Below are positions 6,159-11,285 of a DNA stretch of 11,331 bases, piece by piece. Made by a program: the position numbers and the translations under genes. How positions within the stretch are numbered: the stretch's first letter is position 1; each line of letters starts with the position of its first letter. The stretch is from CAYIFC01 sp964362645 (GTDB taxonomy: Bacteria; Patescibacteriota; Minisyncoccia; Phycocordibacterales; JACOZG01): contig CAYIFC010000018.1 of the NCBI GenBank assembly GCA_964362645.1, forward strand, positions 1-11,331, written 5' to 3'. Below the pieces are notes generated by a model. It saw nothing but the letters and a program-made list of their open reading frames with translations. It was not told the DNA's origin and did not search any database.

Positions 6159-6330
6159 GGGTTACTTGGGGTATTATCTAGATCAAATTTAATTTTTTAG
6201 GGATCCTTAATCACTTTGCGTCGTGGCGCAAAAGTTGCGGGAACCCACCTAGAGTCAAATCTAGGACAACGCTCTGAGTAACCCGAGTAAGGTCCTCTCC
6301 GATGTTCGTCGGAGAGGATTTTACTGTTTT
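6159..6330 (+). ncRNA. Candidate structured non-coding RNA or 5' leader, about 170 nt, family unknown
   Basis: No reading frame is evident, but the sequence folds by eye into a closed structure. P1 pairs 6159-6172 with 6271-6284 in 14 unbroken pairs (10 Watson-Crick, 4 G-U). Inside lie a hairpin TTTGCG/CGCAAA (6215-6220 with 6227-6232), a short helix GTTG/CAAC (6234-6237 with 6267-6270) stacked directly against P1, and a hairpin CCTAGA/TCTAGG (6248-6253 with 6260-6265, loop GTCAAA). A terminator hairpin follows P1 immediately. Pairing of the 5' and 3' ends and the size resemble 6S RNA, but I cannot match a 6S central bubble. It has no tmRNA, SRP, RNase P, T-box or common riboswitch signature that I could find. 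It could be a stand-alone RNA or an attenuator leader of the RNase gene at 6356. Confidence 0.6.
6286..6330 (+). terminator. Strong intrinsic terminator ending the putative RNA
   Basis: The core stem is TCCTCTCCGA (6293-6302) with TCGGAGAGGA (6309-6318) around a 6-nt loop. It extends through two G-U pairs and AGTAA/TTACT to 17 bp (6286-6325). The T-rich tail is interrupted: ATTTTACTGTTTT. It lies 25 bases before the RNase start, so it either ends a separate RNA or attenuates the downstream genes. Confidence 0.75.
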
Positions 6331-6334
6331 GGGG

Positions 6335-6349
6335 TTTATAGTTTATAGT
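6335..6349 (+). promoter_or_regulatory. Tandem TTTATAG repeat, possible -10 of the RNase gene
   Basis: TTTATAG occurs twice in tandem (6335-6341 and 6342-6348). Each copy supplies a TATAGT -10-like box (6337-6342, 6344-6349). The second ends 6 nt before the GTG at 6356, which would place the transcript start at or next to the start codon. TTTACT (6320-6325) is a possible -35 with 18-bp spacing. This is a weak match and is inferred. Confidence 0.35.
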
Positions 6350-6355
6350 TAAGGG

Positions 6356-7729
6356 GTGAGTCAGCCCTTCTCGATAACTTTTTGTGGTGGCGCCGGCGCC
6401 GTAACCGGCGCTAATTTTTTGGTGGAACCGAAAGAGAAACCAGAAGCAAGATTTATTGTCGACTGTGGCTTGCATCAAGGATCAAAGATTTTTGAAGAGA
6501 AGAATCGCGAAGCTTTTTCTTATAATCCAGCTGAACTCTCGGCGACAATTATTACCCATGCTCATCTCGATCATGTTGGCCGGTTGCCTAAACTCGTACG
6601 CGACGGTTTCCGCGGCCCTATCTACTCCACGCCGCCGACTAAAGATCTGGCCGAACTTATCTTGCTCGACAGTTTAGGCGTTATGGAGAAGGAGGCGCGA
6701 GGGAGTGGTAAGCCACCTTTCTATTCTGTCGCTGATGTGGAGCAAGCAATGACGCAATGGCAGACGGTGGAATATGGAAAAAGTTTTAAACTTGGTGGTG
6801 GCACCGCGACCTTCCATAATGCCGGCCATATTCTGGGGTCGGCAGTTATGGAGTGGGTTTGGGGCGAAACGAAAACTGTTTTCACTGGCGACTTGGGCAA
6901 TGTCCCTTCGACCCTCTTGCCACCACCACAGTCGGTGGCCGGAGCGCACTATCTGGTAATGGAGAGTGTCTACGGTGATCGGATCCATGAGGATGTTCGC
7001 GAGCGAACCAATAAGCTCGAAGATATTATTGAAAGCACGGCCAAGGCCGGTGGCACGCTCATGATCCCAGCCTTCTCAATCGAGCGGACACAAGAGATAA
7101 TCTACGAGATTGAGCAGATGGTCGAGCAAGGACGCATCCCACCGATTCCGGTTTTTCTTGATTCGCCGCTGGCGATTAAGGTGACTGGTATCTACAGCAA
7201 ATACCGTGCGTACATGAATAAGAATGTAAGGAGTGTTGACGAACTCTTCAGCTTCCCGCGCTTGGTTAAAACGCTGACCACCGACGAGTCCAAGGCGATT
7301 GTGGATACTCCATCACCAAAAATAATTATTGCCGGCTCGGGGATGTCGAACGGCGGCCGGATTATTCATCACGAGAAGCATTATCTCCCAGATCCTAAAA
7401 GTACGTTGCTCTTGGTTGGTTATCAGTCTGCCGGCAGTTTGGGTCGTCAGCTCCAGGAGGGAGCCAAGACGGTTAACATCTTGGGTCAGCAAGTATCGGT
7501 GAGGGCGCGGATCGCCATGATTACCGGCTACTCGGCGCATCAAGACAGTCAGGGCTTGCTTGAGTATGTGGATCAGTGCGCCGACAGTCTTAAAAAAGTT
7601 TTTGTGGTGATGGGCGAACCGAAGGCCTCGCTCTTCTTGGCCCAACGCATTCGGGATTATTTGGGTGTGTCGGCGGTAGTGCCGCGCTTGGGTGAGCGCA
7701 CGGTTATTGATACAATTAAGCAGAAGTGA
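6356..7729 (+). CDS. Beta-CASP metallo-beta-lactamase ribonuclease (CPSF73/YsiA-like)
   Basis: This is a predicted zinc-dependent RNA-processing nuclease. The 457 residues show the metallo-beta-lactamase motifs HAHLDH (68-73), H158 in AGHILGS and D179 in TGDLG, then the beta-CASP domain beginning at ESVYGD (203-208) with AFSIERTQE, GSGMSNGGR (327-335) and GYQSAGSLGR (355-364). H395 in YSAHQD is motif C, and an RMMBL-type C-terminus follows (VFVVMGEPKASLFLAQRI). This is the stand-alone archaeal/Thermus-type form, lacking the C-terminal extension of RNase J1. GTG at 6356 is the only reasonable start: an in-frame TAA lies at 6350-6352. The AAGGG before it abuts the start and cannot serve as a normal Shine-Dalgarno. 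It overlaps the next gene by 4 nt. Confidence 0.93.
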   Translation: MSQPFSITFCGGAGAVTGANFLVEPKEKPEARFIVDCGLHQGSKIFEEKNREAFSYNPAELSATIITHAHLDHVGRLPKLVRDGFRGPIYSTPPTKDLAELILLDSLGVMEKEARGSGKPPFYSVADVEQAMTQWQTVEYGKSFKLGGGTATFHNAGHILGSAVMEWVWGETKTVFTGDLGNVPSTLLPPPQSVAGAHYLVMESVYGDRIHEDVRERTNKLEDIIESTAKAGGTLMIPAFSIERTQEIIYEIEQMVEQGRIPPIPVFLDSPLAIKVTGIYSKYRAYMNKNVRSVDELFSFPRLVKTLTTDESKAIVDTPSPKIIIAGSGMSNGGRIIHHEKHYLPDPKSTLLLVGYQSAGSLGRQLQEGAKTVNILGQQVSVRARIAMITGYSAHQDSQGLLEYVDQCADSLKKVFVVMGEPKASLFLAQRIRDYLGVSAVVPRLGERTVIDTIKQK

Positions 7730-8307
7730 ACAAGCACGAGCATTTAAAATTTAAACTTTGCGTTTCTGGCGCGGCCGAAACGGGCCATTGCGGACCAAAC
7801 GCGATGGAAGATGCGCGCGCTTTGGGGCGTGAGATCGTTAAACAAGGTGGCGTGCTAGTCACTGGCGCGACCACTGGTTTCCCCCTATGGGCGGCGATGG
7901 GCGCTAAGGAGGCGGGCGGCGTGTCGCTCGGTCTCTCGCCGGCGGCGAGTGAGCGGGAACACGTGGAGCACTACCACTTACCTGTCGACTACTTAGATCT
8001 AATTATTTATACCGGTTTTGGCTACTCTGGTCGCAACCTGCTTCTTACTCGCTCTTCCGATGCCGTCTTTATCGGCTGTGGCCGGATCGGCACCATCAAC
8101 GAGTTCTCCATCGCTTTTGAAGATGGTAAACCAATCGGTATTCTCCAGGGTCCATGGGCGACAGACGAACTTATCCGCGACATGATCGACAAGGGTAATC
8201 GACCAAACGATAAAATTGTTTTCGACAGTGACCCAGCGCGCCTCGTGGCGCGGGTGATCAGCTTGTTAGTACAGGAGAAGATTAAAGAGACTCGACTAGC
8301 CGTTTAA
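7726..8307 (+). CDS. LOG/SLOG-family Rossmann nucleotide-binding protein
   Basis: The 193-residue product has a Rossmann-like fold pattern: strand 1 KLCVSGAAETG (10-20), GGVLVTGATTGFP (41-53), GVSLGLSPA (65-73) and the nucleotide/phosphate-binding motif GCGRIGTINEF (117-127), a variant of the PGG-x-GT-xx-E motif of the LOG family. It resembles the TIGR00725 / molybdenum-cofactor-carrier-like branch, and R103 in SGRNLLLTRSSDAV fits that branch. The true substrate is unknown; I would not call it a cytokinin-activating LOG enzyme or lysine decarboxylase. The GTG start overlaps the RNase stop (GTGA), so the two are translationally coupled and may act together. Its last 26 nt overlap the convergent rplT gene. 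Confidence 0.85.
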   Translation: MNKHEHLKFKLCVSGAAETGHCGPNAMEDARALGREIVKQGGVLVTGATTGFPLWAAMGAKEAGGVSLGLSPAASEREHVEHYHLPVDYLDLIIYTGFGYSGRNLLLTRSSDAVFIGCGRIGTINEFSIAFEDGKPIGILQGPWATDELIRDMIDKGNRPNDKIVFDSDPARLVARVISLLVQEKIKETRLAV

Positions 8308-8623
8308 AACTGGCAGGGTGATGCTCAGCGAGGGTGGCGAGGATCTTGCGATCTAGTTCAATATTCTTCTTTTTAAGAGCGTCGATAAACTTGCTGTAAG
8401 AAAGGCCGTGCTCACGGGCGGCGGCATTGATCTTGATCTGCCAGAGGCGACGAAAGTCATTCTTTTTATCGCGGCGATGGGCAAAGGCGTGGGCGCCAGC
8501 ATGGAGTAAGGCAACGCGAGCTTCGCGCTCCTTAGTTGAGCGGCCAAAGCGGTAACCCTTAGCGGCCCTTAGGACGTTTTTGCGGCGCTTATTGCCAATG
8601 ACTCCTCGTTTAACTCTGGGCAT
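8282..8623 (-). CDS. rplT: 50S ribosomal protein L20 (bL20)
   Basis: L20 is needed for early 50S assembly and in many bacteria represses its own operon by binding the rpmI-rplT mRNA. The 113-residue product has the full family pattern: basic N-terminal arm PRVKRGVIGNKRRKNVLRAA, KGYRFGRSTKERE, then RRDKKNDFRRLWQIKINAAA and the C-terminal YSKFIDALKKKNIELDRKIL. It is the last gene of infC-rpmI-rplT, starting 10 nt after rpmI with no Shine-Dalgarno. Its stop lies inside the convergent LOG gene (26-nt overlap), so there is no intergenic room for a terminator and the two transcripts must run into each other. Confidence 0.97.
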   Translation of the reverse strand: MPRVKRGVIGNKRRKNVLRAAKGYRFGRSTKEREARVALLHAGAHAFAHRRDKKNDFRRLWQIKINAAAREHGLSYSKFIDALKKKNIELDRKILATLAEHHPASFKRLVESL

Positions 8624-8633
8624 GTTAGTTTAT

Positions 8634-8810
8634 TTAAATATAGCGACCTAAGGTTTTAGGTTTGATGGTAATTGACTGCTGGCTCTTGCCAAACAGTTTA
8701 GCCGCCCGATTTTTGCGGGCGCGGAAATGGTTTTGACCAGGCCGGCGGGCCATGAGTTTGCCATTCTTAGTTATGCGGATGCGCTTGAGGAGCGCTTTGT
8801 TTACATTCAT
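8634..8810 (-). CDS. rpmI: 50S ribosomal protein L35 (bL35)
   Basis: This is a short 58-residue gene between infC and rplT, exactly where rpmI belongs. The translation begins MNVNKALLKRIRITKNGK, continues MARRPGQNHFRARKNRAAKLF and ends in TLGRYI. The KR-(I/F)-(R/K)-(I/V)-T-x-x-GK motif, the following RR-x-G-x-x-H-x-x pattern and the overall basic character match L35. The N-terminus lacks the usual PKMKTHKGA-type residues, so it is a diverged form. ATG at 8810-8808 is the only fitting start; it lies 3 nt after the infC stop with an A-rich stretch and no Shine-Dalgarno. The protein belongs to the 50S subunit. Confidence 0.9.
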   Translation of the reverse strand: MNVNKALLKRIRITKNGKLMARRPGQNHFRARKNRAAKLFGKSQQSITIKPKTLGRYI

Positions 8811-8813
8811 TTT

Positions 8814-9320
8814 TTATTTAGATTTTTCGATAATGACCGAGATGCCACGGGGTCCGGGTTTGGGCGTGCCATCAACGCGGTAGGGGACGGTAATGAACTT
8901 CATTAACCGCTCCAGTCGCTCGCTCAAGAACTTGGGCTCAAAGTATTTAGACCGGCCGCGGAGGAAGAGCTCTAATCTTACGCGATGACCTTCCGCCAAG
9001 AACTCCGAGACCCGGCCGGCTTTGATCTGGAGATCGTGGTCGCCCGTGCCGATCTTAACTTGGATCGACTTGGTTTCGGTGCTATGGGCTTTGGGGCCCT
9101 TCGCCTTCTTGTTTCGTTCGTAAAGGAACTTGCCGAACTCCATAATCTTAGCCACCGGCGGCTTAGCCATTGGCGAGATCTCGATTAGGTCGAGACCGGC
9201 GTCTTGAGCCCTCTTTAGCGCTTCCGTCAGGGAGAGGACGCCCAAGTTTTCGCCCGCTTCGTCAATGACGCGGAGTTGCTCGGAGCGTATGTGGTGGTTG
9301 GTCCTTACTTGTTCGCGCAA
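8814..9320 (-). CDS. infC: Translation initiation factor IF-3, non-ATG start
   Basis: IF3 binds the 30S subunit, blocks early joining of 50S and checks the start codon. The N-domain shows HIRSEQLRVIDEAGENLGV (10-28), ALKRAQDAGLDLIEISP (34-50) and AKPPVAKIMEFGKFLYE (52-68). A Lys-rich linker (71-84) leads to the C-domain with KIGTGDHDLQIK (89-100) and SEFLAEGHRVRL. Drawn from TTG (9320-9318) it has 168 residues, near the family norm. There is no in-frame ATG or GTG between the upstream stop (9357-9359) and residue 51, so the start must be TTG, ATT (9329-9327) or ATA (9323-9321). An AGG at 9335-9333 could serve TTG (12 nt) or ATA (9 nt). Non-AUG starts on infC are a known self-regulation device. 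Confidence 0.95.
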   Translation of the reverse strand: MREQVRTNHHIRSEQLRVIDEAGENLGVLSLTEALKRAQDAGLDLIEISPMAKPPVAKIMEFGKFLYERNKKAKGPKAHSTETKSIQVKIGTGDHDLQIKAGRVSEFLAEGHRVRLELFLRGRSKYFEPKFLSERLERLMKFITVPYRVDGTPKPGPRGISVIIEKSK

Positions 9321-9345
9321 TATGGCAATTGTCCTGACGGGGGTA

Positions 9346-9374
9346 ATACTAAACGATTATAGAGGGGGTGTCAA
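9346..9374 (-). promoter_or_regulatory. Promoter of the infC-rpmI-rplT operon
   Basis: On the minus strand there is a perfect -35 TTGACA (9374-9369), a 17-bp spacer and a -10 TAGTAT (9351-9346; four of six consensus bases). The predicted start near 9339 would leave a leader of only about 10-20 nt before infC, too short for a long regulatory leader. A TATAAT inside the spacer has no good -35. Confidence 0.7.
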
Positions 9375-9404
9375 CATTTTCTATTGAAGGAAGGTTGGTA
9401 TGAG

Positions 9405-9410
9405 TATAGA
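9405..9410 (+). promoter_or_regulatory. -10-like box TATAGA before the secreted protein gene
   Basis: The 8-mer TATAGACT (9405-9412) begins 14 nt before the GTG at 9419, leaving 8 nt between the hexamer and the start codon. The same 8-mer lies 8 nt before the ATG of the gene at 9995. Used as a -10, it would put the transcript start almost at the start codon. No convincing -35 is seen. Confidence 0.35.
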
Positions 9411-9418
9411 CTTAAGTA

Positions 9419-9937
9419 GTGAAGAAGTTAGCCATTTCCATGATTGTGGGATTGGTAATTCTTATACTCTCGATTCCGTTTTATGTTAGTGCCCATCGTT
9501 CAGGGTGTCACCGCTGGCATTCATGTCCATCAGATAGCGGTTCGTATACATGTGGTGATGCAGGGCATCCTTGCCAATATCCTACTTATCCTGCAAGTGG
9601 TGGGGTAATCTACCCAAGCAGTGGTTACTATAAAGATTGTTACGATTGTATAACAAAGAAAGTTCCTGTTGGTTTACTAAATAATATCCCTAATCCACTT
9701 AAAAGTGGGAGTCAGGGCAATAGCGTTAAGACACTTCAATTGGGGTTAATAAAGGATGGTGTTTACCCGGATGCAATAGTTTCTGGTTATTATGGAAACT
9801 TAACCGAAGAAGCTATTAAAAAATTCCAAGTTAAGTACGGGATAATTAGCTATGGAACTCCTGATACAACAGGTTACGGAAATTTTGGACCAAGGACACA
9901 AGCCAAATTCAATGAACTATTTGGTTCTGGTATTTAA
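9419..9937 (+). CDS. Secreted protein with Cys/His-rich region and peptidoglycan-binding domain
   Basis: The 172-residue product starts MKKLAISMIVGLVILIL, a clear signal peptide with likely cleavage after VSA (25|26). A Cys/His-rich segment follows (C30, C36, C45, C52, with several His), then a Pro/Tyr/Ser-rich linker with C74 and C77. From about 94 to 168 lies a PG_binding_1-type domain: LKSGSQGNSVKTLQLGL, GYYGNLTEEAIKKFQVKYGI and the closing FGPRTQAKFNEL. Such domains are common in CPR surface proteins and bind cell-wall glycan. No catalytic domain is visible. The GTG start gives the classic MKK beginning; ATG at codon 8 would remove the charged N-region. A good Shine-Dalgarno (9387-9394) lies too far upstream and fits an overlapping short frame at 9400. 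Confidence 0.82.
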   Translation: MKKLAISMIVGLVILILSIPFYVSAHRSGCHRWHSCPSDSGSYTCGDAGHPCQYPTYPASGGVIYPSSGYYKDCYDCITKKVPVGLLNNIPNPLKSGSQGNSVKTLQLGLIKDGVYPDAIVSGYYGNLTEEAIKKFQVKYGIISYGTPDTTGYGNFGPRTQAKFNELFGSGI

Positions 9938-9980
9938 CCCATGACTCAGGTGCTGGAAATTGAATTATGAAGGGCTTGGG

Positions 9981-9986
9981 TATAGA
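9981..9986 (+). promoter_or_regulatory. -10-like box TATAGA before the Cys-rich anchored protein gene
   Basis: TATAGACT (9981-9988) repeats exactly the element found before the gene at 9419. A TTGAAT at 9960-9965 could be a -35 but the spacing is only 15 bp. The start codon lies 8 nt after the hexamer, with no Shine-Dalgarno between, so a leaderless or nearly leaderless mRNA is possible. Confidence 0.35.
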
Positions 9987-9994
9987 CTAAAAGC

Positions 9995-10459
9995 ATGAGC
10001 TTTCTAAAAGCTAATTGGTTTAAGATAGGGGTACTGGTGTGTCTGCTTCTGGTTGCTTTTACGGTATACCAATCTTTCGTTGTATTACCTGAAAAGGAGG
10101 CAAATAGAAAAGAAAATGCCGATTTCTTGGAGCAAGTCCGATTGGAGAATCAGGAGCAGGAAAAGCAGGATAATTTGGACGCTTGTTTAGCTGACGCTCA
10201 GCGTGTCTACGATACTAATTGGTTGAGTTCGTGTAGAACCCAGGGCAAGTTATCGAGCTATTGTCTGAACATCACAGATCCTGACGGTGGTTACGAGGCT
10301 TACCTGAAAGTCGCGGCGACCACGACCTCGATCGAAAATCTTTCTAACTACAGTGCGGCCAAGGTGGAGTGTTCCTGCACCTTACCTAACGTAACTGCTA
10401 CAAGGTGGGATGACACATTACGCAGCGACGAGGATAGGTGCTACGAAAGGTTTAATTAA
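9995..10459 (+). CDS. Membrane-anchored Cys-rich extracytoplasmic protein, unknown function
   Basis: This product has 154 residues. One N-terminal membrane helix (about 10-31) follows a short basic start MSFLKANWFK, so the rest should face outside. A charged, Glu/Gln-rich stretch at 32-60 is likely to form a coiled coil. The outer domain has six cysteines (C64, C80, C90, C126, C128, C149), an even number that suggests disulfides, and starts with a DACLADAQRVYDTNW segment. Anchored proteins of this form recur in CPR genomes as hypothetical proteins; I know no function. No Shine-Dalgarno is present; a TATAGACT element lies 6 nt before the start. It sits between two other envelope proteins. Confidence 0.75.
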   Translation: MSFLKANWFKIGVLVCLLLVAFTVYQSFVVLPEKEANRKENADFLEQVRLENQEQEKQDNLDACLADAQRVYDTNWLSSCRTQGKLSSYCLNITDPDGGYEAYLKVAATTTSIENLSNYSAAKVECSCTLPNVTATRWDDTLRSDEDRCYERFN

Positions 10460-10482
10460 AAAGTTAAAAATATCAAAGTATT

Positions 10483-10908
10483 ATGGACGATAACACTAGA
10501 GATATCGCTGATGGGTCCTTTATTACAAAATGGCCAACATGGTTAAGGTGGGTCTTGTTTTTACCAGCGTCTTTTATTATGGCTGTAGTAGCGAGTGTCG
10601 CGTATCTTTTAATGGTTAACATCTCTGGTTTTATGTTCGGATTTAGTTCGGGAGGATTTTTTTATCAACTTATTAGTAGCTGCATTTTGGGTGGAGGATT
10701 TGTTTATGCTGGGTCGTGGGTAGCTCCGAAACATCAGTTCGAGATATCATTATTTTTATTAGTATTACTTAGCGCTATGGGAACGTTCGTATTCCTATTT
10801 AGTTTTGACGAAGCATCATTGCAAGGCCCTTGGACTGCTGGGGTACATATGCTGATGGTTATTGGGGCCGGTATATGGGCGGTACATGGTATTAAAAATA
10901 CACACTAA
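10483..10908 (+). CDS. Four-helix integral membrane protein, unknown function
   Basis: The 141-residue product has a polar N-terminus (1-20) and four likely membrane helices at about 22-46, 58-80, 86-108 and 117-136, with a short polar C-terminus. I see no enzyme or transporter motif. The first and second helices are separated by a Gly/Ser/Phe-rich loop (FGFSSGGF). The ATG follows the previous gene by 23 nt of A/T-rich sequence without a Shine-Dalgarno. AT-rich codon use sets it apart from the ribosomal block, as for its two upstream neighbours. Its stop codon lies inside a small hairpin that may end transcription. Confidence 0.7.
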   Translation: MDDNTRDIADGSFITKWPTWLRWVLFLPASFIMAVVASVAYLLMVNISGFMFGFSSGGFFYQLISSCILGGGFVYAGSWVAPKHQFEISLFLLVLLSAMGTFVFLFSFDEASLQGPWTAGVHMLMVIGAGIWAVHGIKNTH

Positions 10909-10919
10909 GTTTTAGTGTG
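10901..10919. terminator. Small hairpin at the end of the membrane protein gene
   Basis: CACACTAA (10901-10908) and TTAGTGTG (10912-10919) form an 8-bp perfect stem around a 3-nt loop, overlapping the stop codon. Downstream comes CGGCTGTTTT, a short T-run at a distance, so termination is likely weak. It lies between convergent genes and could act on either strand. Confidence 0.45.
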
Positions 10920-10967
10920 CGGCTGTTTTAAGAGTGAAGGGAGGAGAGCTTAGAAAACAAAAAGAGA

Positions 10968-11285
10968 CTATTTGGTTGGTTTTTGTTCATTTGCTGTAGA
11001 AGTAAAGAATTCAAGCTCGATCCAGGCGGCGGTAGCGCTTATTAGGTTTTTTAAGTCTTGGATATCACTGTCCTCATATTTGCGTTCGTAATGCGTCTCA
11101 TCGTTTCTTATAACACGAGCCTTCTCTGCCAGGGCTCTTATTTTTAGATTATCTACTATTTCGTGGATACATTTATACAATGTGGCTTTTTTAATTTCGG
11201 CCTCTCTTTCAGGGTAGTTTTTAATGAGATAATCTTTGATCAGAAATTCAAGGGCTTTTCCGTAGCCTGGCCCCGCTATTTCGAG
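10968..11285 (-). pseudogene. DUF4145 (HEPN-like) protein, 5' end broken by stop or frameshift
   Basis: The frame is open for 105 codons from 11285 to the stop at 10968. It begins LEIAGPGYGKALEFLIKDYL, continues KARVIRNDETHYERKYED and ends in an Asp/Leu-rich helix and a polar tail. The GYGKALEFLIKDY and R-NDETHY segments fit the DUF4145 family; RNDETH has the R-x4-H spacing of HEPN domains. Homology starts about 35 residues before the first usable start codon (TTG at 11180), and a TAG (11288-11286) precedes the frame. In a neighbouring frame, codons from 11329 to 11282 are open and end FQTAQFAISS, which would join to EIAGPGYG if one base were restored near 11283. So the gene is either frameshifted or only a 3' fragment. 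The rest of its 5' part would lie beyond the window. Confidence 0.55.

Noticed and set aside
6159..6330. Assignment of the structured RNA to T-box, TPP, FMN, cobalamin or tmRNA
   Set aside because: Key conserved segments of each (T-box antiterminator, CUGAGA/ACCUGAUC, AGGAUAU, GCCACUG, CCA end) are not present in the right places.
6197..6478. Minus-strand open frame of 93 codons over the ncRNA region and RNase start
   Set aside because: It crosses the terminator hairpin and the conserved RNase N-terminus, and its translation has no family features.
6674..7645. Minus-strand open frames inside the beta-CASP gene
   Set aside because: They are antisense shadows of a gene whose motifs are complete on the plus strand.
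9359..9370. TATAGA at 9358-9363 as a plus-strand -10 divergent from infC
   Set aside because: It overlaps the infC promoter, lacks a -35, and TATAGA at 9405-9410 is better placed for the gene at 9419.
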